Source of the DNA: Rotaria socialis
Lineage: Eukaryota; Rotifera; Eurotatoria; Philodinida; Philodinidae
NCBI GenBank assembly: GCA_905331475.1
Contig: CAJNYU010000186.1
Location: forward strand, 133,466-197,465
Length of the DNA stretch: 64,000 nt
Reading direction: 5' to 3'
The first letter of the stretch is position 1, and every line of letters starts with the position of its first letter. Under the pieces are notes generated by a model. The model was not told where the DNA came from. It was given only the letters and a program-made list of their open reading frames with translations, and made no database searches. Made by a program: the position numbers and the translations under genes. Shown piece after piece: positions 1 to 10,609 of the stretch.

Positions 1-3000
1 CCTTCAGATAAATGATGACGCAATAGTAACAAAACTTATGCATAGTTTTTTTAATGGTTCAAATTTCGTTTGATCTTAAAACAAGAAAATTGCATGTCCT
101 GTGTGTACACTTCACAGAACCAAAAAAAATCAAAAATTATCTTTCATATTTTGAGATCGTAGAGTTTCAAGTAGATGTCATTCATTCCGACGATGAATAT
201 CAATTGTTGGATCAACGACTAAATTTTGTACAATTTTCATCGTAACGAGAGAGAGAGAGAGAATAATGAAGGATTCCGACTCAACTGAACCTATATGCGA
301 AAAACAACGTTCATGGATATACGTATATATTTATATGAGTTCGAAAATAGAAAAATGAAAAATATCCGCTTTGAAATATTATACCAAACGCATGAGACGA
401 AATGAAGGGGAACATATATTGTATGCATCATCTTCTGTATAATAGCAGAAGACTCAAGGAACAAGAAAATATATCATTGGTCAACATGATATGTAAATGA
501 AAAAGAATCGGTCCATAGTTTTGTATTTCGAACAACCTTGAATAACCTCTTGTAGTATAGCTAAATATTAATATAAAAATCCATTCACATTTAGAGTTGT
601 TTTAGTATACTTATCATTTGATTCGTCGACTATATTAATACCTGAGAAATGCTGTTTTTTGGTTGAATGGATCTTCTCGAATTGTAACTAACAGTTCCAA
701 AAATAGCAGTTATTGACTGAAAACAAATATCATTCTGTTTTTCGATTAAATGTCATTCGCAATGCAGAGCTATGCAAAATAAAAAAATTTGAAATTTGAA
801 AAGGCGTCAGTAATAAAATCTTCTTGAATTCTCGCTTGAATAGATGACCAGAATTTTAGGAAATTACTTATATTTTATCATCTATCCATTGTTCCTTGAC
901 TATTTATTTGTTTTCACTTCCTTTGCATGTTTTCTTGTCTTAAGTTCTTCTGTTTGGAGAGTTGATTTTGTATTGATCTCATTGCGCTATTTCGTATATG
1001 TACAATTCATAGCATTCGCCAAGCCATTTTTGGAGCTACTCTGTGTTGTGGTCAGAGATACGTCTCTAGCATGTTTTCTATTGATTCATTTGAACTTTTT
1101 CAGGATGATTGTTAAAAAATGTCTTTGCGTTTCTCTAAGTTTGGCCTATCGCTTGTTATACCCCGTAGCCGATGTGTTGTTACCATCGACAAGAGCATTC
1201 TGAAATGCAATTAAATAAACTCGAATCAAGTCATACGATGTTTCAATGTACATGTAGCCGAATAAAATTCATTATTACTTACTAGCGCGTCAACATCTTG
1301 ATGGTAGAATCCAATCAATTTGAATCTCTTGTCAGTATAATTACAGGTTACAATCTGAGTAACTATAGGTGAATGACAACGCTGTTCGGTGTGTTTTTAC
1401 GACATACTATATTGAGACGTCGGGACTGCCTTTCTATCCGTAACTGCATATATTATTATTTGTAATAAATATATTTTACTATGAAACCTGTCACTAGGCA
1501 GAAAGTCAGGCTCCATCGTTACTCTGCACTTTGGTCGAAGTTATTCATCATATAGGACTATGTGATCATGCGCATTCTAACAAAAGCTACAAAATTTTGC
1601 GCATTGTGTTTGTTATGAATGAGGAAAAAGCTACGGACGAATGCGCATGGATGTGCTCCTTGAGATTTTTATTCTCTGTTGTGTTGTCGAAGTATATGTT
1701 AAATTAATAGATTATTAATGGCGTGTGGAAGCATAGAACATCTTCTGAGTGTGTGAACTTTAAACTGCCTCTCGATAAAAATTTCCAGTTATTTTTCAAT
1801 TACATAGAAGCCTTCTTCATTTTGAAATGAGTACTTCGACAAAACAGACTGTCATTTGACTAGCTTCTACAGACACAAAGACTATTTTTACTGATAAAAA
1901 AAAGTGAAGTCCTCAACCAACCAATCAATTAATCAACTCTGTACTTTAAAACCTATTTTTAAGAAATTTGAATGGTTCTGCTGTGTAAAGTTTTTCATGC
2001 TTTATCGAATCCGTTATCTTGCCGAGTTACTAACCAGGTAAATTTGTTTTGTCAAAAGGAACCGATGATTAATTATGCAATCTATTGTTAAGCCCGCACG
2101 GAAGACAGCTGTGCATCGTACAAGTTCAAAAGTAATTTAAAACGAACAACTTGCTGTAAATATTAACAAAATATTCACCAATAGATAACGATCAGACAAT
2201 AACTACAATTATCAAAATGAGAAGAATATCGTTTCTATGGTCAAAAATCACGACAAAAGGAAATATTCTAATGAAATTAAGCGATAATAATTTAAAACAA
2301 TTTCTTAGATAAAGTTACACTCTTAAAGCACATACAATAATATTACAATATGATCAGTTTAAAATAATATATATTTTAATATCAAGGACTAGGAAATATA
2401 ACAGGGAGAATGAAACGAGAAGCAACTTATTTCGAACTCCAGCAGTGAACAAACAACTAGCTGTCAATAGAAAAAACACTTGAAAACATACGATAAATAC
2501 TTCATTCTAGTATTTTGTTTAGAATTCTGAAGTAACAAAATAGTTTTCAAAACATCTTAGAACATTACGCAGTCATGATCTTTTGCTAGTAACTTACTTC
2601 CTATGATGTTTTTATAGGTCAAACATTTACAGAAATCTTAGAATTTCTGATACTTTTGATGAGACGGATTCTCATGCATATGTTTTGCTTCTCGTATACA
2701 AAGTAGCGAACGAAAACTTTCTCATTTGAGAAAGATTACAATGCCGAAAGATGCTACAACATAACCTATTGTCAACCTATCAATTAGATTGAACAAATTT
2801 GTTGCTTGAATCATCAATAGAGCATGCATAATAGATCAGCATACTTTTGAAAGCAGGCTTTCAATTGAGAACTATATAACATGTATAGTGTTTTAAAGCA
2901 CCTTTTCTCATATGACCAATGAGCAATATAATATATTCTATTGTCCTCTTATCAACACTATCAAATCTATTCGTCGAATTTTTGTTAGACATATATTTAA

Positions 3001-5241
3001 AGAAAAATCAATCTGACCAAGTCAGATTGATGGTAAAAATTATTTTTAATATCATCTAAGAGAACGAAGAGAGAGCAAAAAACAACAACTGAACTGATTC
3101 GTAATGATTAGCCTTTTTTGAAATACAAGTACAATGCCCTTTTCACTGTCAAAACAAAATAATGGTTAATATGAAAATGAAGAAAATTATTACATTCAAA
3201 AGTCTTAATATAACATTAGATTTTATTAAAATGTTAAATTTGAGCTTAGTCGAGGAGATTCTTTATTCATATTATCTTAATGGTTTCATATATGGGCAAA
3301 ATCATTTGTTAGCGACGTGATTTCGTAAAATTCAAATATCTATATCTCGAAATAGTGAACTTTTCTAGACTTGATTTTTATATATTATATGGATCTTAAG
3401 TGACTCTAGATATCCTGTAGAAATCAGTACTAGGGAACTTTGTTGATAGGAGTTATCTGAAAAAAACAGTCTTTAGCGACGTGACCCAAAAAAGGACACG
3501 GATTTTCACTTTACGGACTTCAGTTTAAAAAAACTCCAAACTGCCACATAATTTTAGAAAACTAAATTCGATATCCAGTAGACACCATCTCGGGCTGCAA
3601 CATACGTATGCAATGTTTTCTTCAACATGTCTAGATTTTTCTGTCAAACGTATGAATCTTTCGTTGGCGACGTGATGAAGTACGAATACACTACCGAAAA
3701 GATATCTTCATAATCGAACAAAAAGTTTGGAAAATATTTCAAATCGTACAAATCCTTGCTCAGAGTCCAGGAATTATAATAACATAACATGATTTGTTTC
3801 TGCTCTTGGTTGCTTATTTATAGAGCCAGTTTTTCGGAGGAAATTTTTTGGAATTCAATCTGGCTGAAAATTTTACCATAGATGCAGTTTGGACTCTGGA
3901 GTCTATTCTGAAAAGTTCAGACTTTTTTCTCATACCGTTTGCAAGAAAATCACTAATTACTTCTTGATTAATTAATTAACTAATTAATAATAATTAATAA
4001 ATAGTCATGTGAAAGAGCGAAGAGTTTCACATAAGTCAATGATAAAAGAAATTATTCAAAAAGAAAGCCTGTGTGGAGAATAAGAATCGACTGAAGGGGG
4101 TGTATGTCCCGTTTTGCCTGATTTCGCCCATATATAACCATAACGAACATGTGTCTTAGTTTCATTTTTTACAGAGACCAGATAAACTTTCCAGCTTTTC
4201 TTCGTTCAGCGTAAAATTACATGGTGTCAGAAGAGTGGAGGCACTTTTCTATGAGATAAAGCCCGGTTTTCTGATGTATCAAAATTGTTGATATTTATGT
4301 AAAGAACACAGTATGAATAGTATACAGGCACTAATACAAATTTAGCAACACTTCTATCTGCTCTGAAACGCTCTATAAATCTACCATAATAGTGGGCCAA
4401 TTTTTTTAACCGCATCCGAGTGTGTGTGTGGCAAAATTTATTGAATATTTTTTTATCATCAATTGGCAAGCCTTGTCAAATAACCAGTTTCTGCTTTCTT
4501 GTTCAACTCAGTTTTTCATCTTTGTAAAATCTATTTCTAAATTGATTTTGATAAAGAACTCCAGTATCTAAAAACTAGTCGATTCCTTATTTCAACAGCG
4601 TTGCCTTGCTCAAGCACAAAGTAGAAAGACTAACATGTATTTAATCATCGCTGAACGAATTTCTAGAAAAGGTATCGAAGTCATCAGTTTGTGAACATCA
4701 TGTAGAATGTTAAAAAATTGTTCACTATACAAATTTATCGTTCAGTTCTCTGAGTGAACAGAGATTTTTCTGTAAAAGGAAGAAAATCGCTGAGTTTTCC
4801 CCTTGTTTATCAATTTTTGTTCAAATAATCGAAATGAACCAGTTTTTTCTATGACAAGCCAAAGTTCAATATAATGCGTTTTTGATTTTGAATTCAATTT
4901 AGTTTTAACTTACATTAACCACAGTATAAATTGCACATGCAGGCAAGAGTTCTAATAACAGCCTCTTACTTACATATAAAATTGTGTATTTATAATCGAA
5001 ATAATTCTTTTCGAAGGCGTATTCATCGGTTCAAACGTTTATGATAATAGCATCTAGTACGAAGCTTTAGGCTTTTTGAATAGAGAAAAGAAGACTTATT
5101 ACATACTAATATATCTGAATAAAAGCTTGTCAGCGCAGCTCCGTTGGGGCTAAAATGTGGAACTCACACATTTCAGTCAGTTAGATATTGATCAAATAGA
5201 AGTTTTATTTTTTCAGTGTAGTGAGATCATATTTTGTTCAA
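1..5241. other. Long stretch without a convincing gene
   Basis: I see no supported gene here. The longest open frame (844-1203, plus) gives a hydrophobic protein with no recognisable motif, no signal-peptide logic and no splice context. Visible items are a short GA run near 247-263, three copies of the motif gcgacgtga near 3314, 3476 and 3667, and a TTAATTAA-rich palindromic patch near 3965-4005. The 3' part runs into an assembly gap. Decayed transposon material is possible but not shown. Confidence 0.5.
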
Positions 5242-5341
5242 NNNNNNNNNNNNNNNNNNNNNNNNNNNNNNNNNNNNNNNNNNNNNNNNNNNNNNNNNNN
5301 NNNNNNNNNNNNNNNNNNNNNNNNNNNNNNNNNNNNNNNNN
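5242..5341. other. Assembly gap of exactly 100 N
   Basis: A run of 100 N. The round number suggests a scaffold gap of unknown true size. Any gene call crossing it is unsafe. A decayed WDR47-like fragment begins about 155 nt downstream, so more of that copy, or the mobile DNA that broke it, could lie in or beyond the gap. Confidence 0.98.
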
Positions 5342-5495
5342 TTACACAATAGCTCTGAAAAACAATAAAACCTGCAATTCATTTTTCATATGAGATTCTT
5401 ACAAAGATAAAATCAGCTATCTTTGGATTCAATTATCAAAAGATTCCTTTGGTTGAGGGTGTTTGGTGTTGTCCAATCCACCCCTTTTCTTGAAC

Positions 5496-6012
5496 ATGTC
5501 TTCAACAAATGGCAATAGTGATTTACAAGTAAATGTAGCATTATTCGAGGGTGATGCTGTTAGACTTATTCTTGATTTTCTTCAACAAAGCTAACTTTAT
5601 ATTAGTATGGTTTTGATATTGAACGTGAAATAGGTATAATTAATGGATCTTATTCAAAAGAAATACTTTTTTTACGACAACTTATTTTGGATGGACTAAG
5701 GGATGATGTTGTTGATTTTATTCAACCATTAAAAATAATCGATTTATTTATATTATTTTAAGGTACCAATTTTTAGAATTATTATGTTTAAGAACTGAAG
5801 CACAAATTGAAAATGATGTATCAGTTGAACAAATAGTGACGTAAAATACATTAAATTAATTTAATTTATTAAATAAATAAAAATAATATTTTAGATTTCC
5901 TAATGATTTACGATCAATAAAATCATACATATTATTATAATTGGAATTCAATTGCTGGACGTATACAATATTTTTATAAAGTTTTCCGGCTTGTTTACCG
6001 ATTTCTACAAGT
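5496..6012 (+). pseudogene. Decayed WDR47-like N-terminal (LisH/CTLH) fragment
   Basis: Translating successive frames gives an ordered series of peptides that resemble the N-terminus of WDR47, a microtubule-associated WD40 protein. They are: GDAVRLILDFLQQ, then a broken junction with a stop near 5613-5628; [20 protein letters not shown] followed by DDVVDFIQPLK; after another break, QFLELLCLRTEAQ; and finally WNSIAGRIQYFYKV. The family has [33 protein letters not shown] and DWNPSTARVHCFEEV at the same positions (recalled, not searched). At least two joins lack usable GT..AG sites and need frameshifts, so this is a relic rather than a spliced gene. No WD40 repeats follow. The 100-N gap lies just upstream. 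Confidence 0.65.
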
Positions 6013-7522
6013 AAGAATGTTTTTAAGAGTAATACATAATGTGAGAAGTTCTTAAAGATACATGAATATAAGCAATAACATATGCGTTTAACCTAAATTT
6101 CCACTTATAATTAACTGACAACTAGTTTGACGTATAAGACCATACATTACTGTTGACATCCTTGTGTTTGAACTATTTTTGTGAATATAGATAGATAGAT
6201 AGGTAGTCCACGGTTCCTGTGAAGTAAGGTTGATCTCAAAGAAAAAATCACTGACAGACTTGTTTTACATACATCCACACTATCTGCAAATGCTCAGGAA
6301 TGAAGTGTACTAGATAACAACGAAATAGTTTTATAAACCAGCTGAAGCACAATAGCCAAGTGGATTAATAGCAAAAAATAAATAATGTTTCTTCTACTAC
6401 AATAACACTGAATCTTTGCTAAAAGAGCATTCCACTATAAATTCCAAACAAGAATTAACTATATTTCAGTGCTAATTGTAGAGGCGATAAAACGTAATGT
6501 ATGTATTTAATGTTGATCATGATACTCGATCAACATCCCTTTGAATTATTGTTTAAATACATTTTCACCGAATATCTAAAACAGTAATATATGTATGTAA
6601 TACGTCAAACGAATATGTTCAAGATTAGTACTTACTGATTAAAACAAAAACTTCGATTAATTTATGTGAGCACTCACTTCATACTGAAATCAACTCGAGA
6701 ACTGTGTACCCTGCTGAAACTATCGGAATGTGCTCTCCTAGTAAGGCTGCCCGCTGTACACCACTTTGCCATTTTGTACCCCATTCAGACTTTTAGGTCT
6801 GCGGTACGATTGCCTAATGTTCTAATGAAAATAACCTGTCTTCCTCTACACTTTTCTCATTTTTATAAAGAAATAAATAATAAAATGTGTTGGTAAATAG
6901 CTGACCGATAGATATTAACATCAATTTTGTTCAATTTCGTCCTAAATTATTTGGTTTTACAAAATATTTTCACTATGAATAATTAGATCAATTTTATTGA
7001 ATTTTTCTCTTTTCCCCATTTCCCATCGTTTCATTACTTTTTTCTATTAAATTTGACAAATACATATTGTCTCAAAAATGAATCTAGTTTTAGATTTTCT
7101 CCTCGATTTATTTATTTGTTGTGACACTCTTCGCATGTCATCGAATAAGCGTTATGAAATCGAAAAATCTGATAATTTAGATGCAACAATAAGTGAAGAA
7201 TTTTTTAGTTTCCGAAACAAACCAACTACCAATATCAAAGAAAAAACATTTATTAAAGTCAAAAAAAACGCTGGGTGTGGGTGTAGATGAGAGTCTAATT
7301 GATTTGTACTCACACCTACTTTCACATCGGGAAAACTATGTTATAAATATGTCTTTAAACATGAGTCTTCTTGTGGCCTACAGTCAGTTCGAACAGTGTC
7401 TTACAAAAGCTGTCCATGATAGTATCTTTATTCTGGTGAAAATATTTAAACAGTATGCGATCGCACTAATGTGTTGCGACAAATGTCAGAATACGAAGTC
7501 ATTTTCTTCAATAAAATCATTA
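6013..7522. other. Intergenic, no supported gene
   Basis: Nothing supported. A small frame at 7078-7290 (plus) has moderately gene-like composition in its second half but no recognisable domain, splice partner or signal peptide. A TTTATT at 7427-7432 is AATAAA on the minus strand and is a plausible polyadenylation signal for the gene ending at 7523. Confidence 0.5.
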
Positions 7523-10500
7523 TTAGTTCGATGAGGGAACAAAAAAGGTGTTTGTATTGTTATCTTCTTGGGCACTTGCGATGACTTGGTTGCATAGAAT
7601 GCATTGGGATGAAACTTTCGTTTGTTGAATTTGAGCAAGACATTGGACACACACCACTTTATGTCCACAAGGCTGAAAGCGTACAGAGCGTAGTGCGTCC
7701 ATGCAGACAATACATAATCGTTCAGTCATGGCGTCAAGTTCATCGGCAATTGCTTGAGCTGTTGGCCTCAGCTTTGGATTCTTCTCAAGACAACGAACAA
7801 TCAATGCACAATAGTTTTCTGGAATTTTTTTTCTATCGAGTTGATGTACTTGGTCAAGAATCCTATTCGACGGAGGAATGTAGACGTCTTTAGGTGCACA
7901 CACAAACATGAGCACACCGAGCAAATAAACGTCAACTGCTGTACCTTCATACGAGTATTGTCGATCGCTACTGGAATTGGAAGCGGTGAGATCCGGTGGC
8001 AATGGAAAAGAACCCACAAGTGTGCTGTTCTCGGTGCCATGTTGGCATGTACCAAAATCGGCCAGATACACTTCCTCATGTTCATCCATGAGAATATTTT
8101 CTACTTTAATATCACGATGAACAAGATCGAAGGCGTGCATATGTGCAATGACACCAGCAATATCACGTGAAATTTTTATGGCTTTATCTGTAGTCATGGT
8201 TCTTATATTTTTGAGAAGAAATGAATGCAAGTTAGTGGGATAGCGAGGCAAGAGTAGGTACATTGAAGCCTTCTCGTCGACATACAGGTATTTCAACTGT
8301 ATCAAGTGCGGAATGTCAAGTTTGGTAACTGTTCGATGGAAATGAGCTTCCAGATAGGTGAAATTCTGGTCGTTTATGTGCTCTCGTAGTTTCTTCACGA
8401 CTAATCCATGTTCATTATCCCATGATGAAGGATGGACAGTGAAAAATCCTCCTGTGCCCAAGACTTCATCATGAATAACAATTGGACGCGACCCATGATG
8501 AGCGGCCAAATTTAGATTTGCTTCGAGATGACATTCAATACGGATGAATTTGGAAACGAATAAACGAGCGAGTTCATACGCTTTCTGACGATCTTGAATA
8601 GTGCGGCAAACCACGCGGTGGTATCCATTGACCTTTTTCTCATATTTCTTGTGTTCCTGGTCGATCCATTCTAACATGTTTATTTTCACCTGGTCGCCCA
8701 TCTTGCTCATTGCAGCTTCAAGGTCGACCAAATAATGACGAATGCTTTGTTTTCGACGATCTACTGCATCTTGTAATCGTTTATCAGTGCACCCTTTTCG
8801 CGCAAGATATAAAAGACCAAATGAGACGCCGTAAGCCATGAAAAAAGACAATAATACTGGACTGAGAAATATTGCTGCGATTGCCTTGTAAATAATATGT
8901 TCGACACTAAGCTGATTTATGTTGCCAAAATTGCCGATCTCAATCAATACTTCCCGATAGGCTGCATAGAGTAATTCATTTTTGCTTCGATGGCATGTGT
9001 GATCTTTACTCATCTGTTGCTTAATATTATTACTTTCTTGAGAGATGATCTCCAGTAAGACAGGTTTCGTCACCTCTCTTTCCATCAATATATCGATGAA
9101 TGTCTGCTCGTCGTTGCGATAGTCACGGCTTATGTTTTTGACAGATTGGATTAAATGTCTAATCATGGCTAATCCTTCCTGAAGACCAGGAAGACTTAGC
9201 CGGTCGTCCCAGTGAATTCCTCGTGTTTCACAATCATCGATAGCTTTTTTCTCAATATCGAGACGTTTCTCTTGAAAACGTTTTGGTAAACGAAGGTTAG
9301 CTTCTTTAGCAACTGCATGAATGGCGGATCGATATTGCTCGAAAAATGTCTTACCCCATTGTAATGCATCATCACGCAGCTTGTTCCATTCGTCAGTGGA
9401 ACGTCGATTGGTGACAAGAACAAAATCAAAGAATGCATCGATAGCCTCGTGAACAATGTTGATAACATATTTCGTCAATCGCAAGTCATGTTCAGCTGCA
9501 AAGTGAATGATTCGATTGATAGCATGACTCTTGATTGTTATCTCCATGGGATCGAGAGGCGATGCAGTAGTGAACATATCGAAAGAGTTACACTGGTCAA
9601 ATGAAGGTCCCATCTCGCCCAGATTTCGTTCGTGAACATCACCTTTCATTTCGTCAATTTTCATGAGGAGTTCGTACCGGTGTGATCGCTCTTTATCAAT
9701 TAGTTTCTCGTCATCGTCATCTTCATCGTCATCATTATTGCTTGCATCTTTGCGCATGATTGCCACGTCCGCTTTCGTATTGAGAAAGAAAATATCGACA
9801 CCCATCTGTTCACTACAAAGAGCAACTTTAAGCTCATTGTAGCATTTCCGTGAATCATCGGATCCTGTGGGATTATCATAGAGAAAAACGATAGTCGGAT
9901 GAACGCTGCCCACCAGGGTCAGTAAATTCTCACGTAGAATTCGCGGATCCGATCCAAGAAAGCCTGGCGTATCATAGACATGCAAACCTGGCTTCAAATG
10001 ATCTGAAGGTAAACGAATTTCGACAAATATCTTTGCCCATTTTGAAAATTCATCCGACTGTTGATCGATGCCCTCAGGTCGTCCCACGTGTTCTTTAACA
10101 ACTTTTCTGAGTCCTTTGCTACGGGTTTTGCTACTCACACCATTTTTGAAATGAGCGGATAAATCAATCCGATCATCAATCTCAGTGAGATCTTGCACAG
10201 AGGTATATCGAATCAGACACGCACTTTCCTGAGGAGCATATGAAAATTTAACAATGCGGGCTGTCACAGCACCTTTCTCCACGGGTAAGAATTCGCCACA
10301 ACCGAGTAGTTCATGTATGAAAGATGTTTTTCCTACTGAATTATAACCGGAGACGGCGAGTTGAACGTGTTCTAATGGATTAAATTCTTGCAAGATCTTT
10401 TTCTTGGTTTCATCAAGGAAAATCTCCGCTACATGCTCAATCGTAGCTAAATTTTTGTATACCTGATCCACCTCACCAAGAAAATTTTCTTGCACCTCAA

Positions 10501-10609
10501 GAAACTCTTTCACCAAAGTCAAAGTCGATTTCTTGATAGAATTGTTCGATTCAATAATCGATTCAATATGCTTAAGGTCGGCAAGCATTACTTGTGATGA
10601 TGCTGTCAT
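7523..10609 (-). CDS. Dynamin-like GTPase + protein kinase + RING finger fusion
   Basis: One intronless reading frame of 1028 aa. The frame is open 24 nt further upstream, but ATG 10609 is the first methionine. N-terminal GTPase: P-loop GYNSVGKTS at 88-96, T in VTARIV as candidate G2, DTPG at 213-216 (G3) and NTKAD at 277-281 (G4). This is a large dynamin-like layout followed by a long helical region and a hydrophobic segment at about 573-604 that could be a membrane hairpin. The kinase domain has a Gly-rich loop GTGGFFTV, a VVKK lysine, HRDIKVEN at 831-838 and DFG at 851-853, so the catalytic residues are present; I see no clear APE motif. A C3HC4 RING spans about 966-1008 (CIVC, PCGH, CVQC, CILC), suggesting E3 ligase activity. 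The gene is visibly richer in G+C than its flanks. Its function is unknown; a membrane-acting GTPase with its own kinase and ligase is inference. Confidence 0.9.
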   Translation of the reverse strand: MTASSQVMLADLKHIESIIESNNSIKKSTLTLVKEFLEVQENFLGEVDQVYKNLATIEHVAEIFLDETKKKILQEFNPLEHVQLAVSGYNSVGKTSFIHELLGCGEFLPVEKGAVTARIVKFSYAPQESACLIRYTSVQDLTEIDDRIDLSAHFKNGVSSKTRSKGLRKVVKEHVGRPEGIDQQSDEFSKWAKIFVEIRLPSDHLKPGLHVYDTPGFLGSDPRILRENLLTLVGSVHPTIVFLYDNPTGSDDSRKCYNELKVALCSEQMGVDIFFLNTKADVAIMRKDASNNDDDEDDDDEKLIDKERSHRYELLMKIDEMKGDVHERNLGEMGPSFDQCNSFDMFTTASPLDPMEITIKSHAINRIIHFAAEHDLRLTKYVINIVHEAIDAFFDFVLVTNRRSTDEWNKLRDDALQWGKTFFEQYRSAIHAVAKEANLRLPKRFQEKRLDIEKKAIDDCETRGIHWDDRLSLPGLQEGLAMIRHLIQSVKNISRDYRNDEQTFIDILMEREVTKPVLLEIISQESNNIKQQMSKDHTCHRSKNELLYAAYREVLIEIGNFGNINQLSVEHIIYKAIAAIFLSPVLLSFFMAYGVSFGLLYLARKGCTDKRLQDAVDRRKQSIRHYLVDLEAAMSKMGDQVKINMLEWIDQEHKKYEKKVNGYHRVVCRTIQDRQKAYELARLFVSKFIRIECHLEANLNLAAHHGSRPIVIHDEVLGTGGFFTVHPSSWDNEHGLVVKKLREHINDQNFTYLEAHFHRTVTKLDIPHLIQLKYLYVDEKASMYLLLPRYPTNLHSFLLKNIRTMTTDKAIKISRDIAGVIAHMHAFDLVHRDIKVENILMDEHEEVYLADFGTCQHGTENSTLVGSFPLPPDLTASNSSSDRQYSYEGTAVDVYLLGVLMFVCAPKDVYIPPSNRILDQVHQLDRKKIPENYCALIVRCLEKNPKLRPTAQAIADELDAMTERLCIVCMDALRSVRFQPCGHKVVCVQCLAQIQQTKVSSQCILCNQVIASAQEDNNTNTFFVPSSN

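Noticed and set aside
54-245. Short plus-strand frame at the window start
   Set aside because: It could be the last exon of a gene entering from the left, but no acceptor is clear, there is no recognisable domain and the window edge prevents a check.
844-1203. 119-codon plus-strand open frame, hydrophobic
   Set aside because: Composition follows the T-rich strand; no signal peptide followed by a mature domain, no motif and no splice context.
7078-7290. 70-codon plus-strand frame with a charged second half
   Set aside because: No domain, no partner exon, and it ends in low-complexity Lys codons; not enough to call a gene.
7609-8170. Plus-strand frames of 94 and 138 codons
   Set aside because: They are antisense to the kinase/RING part of the GTPase fusion gene, which explains the open frames.
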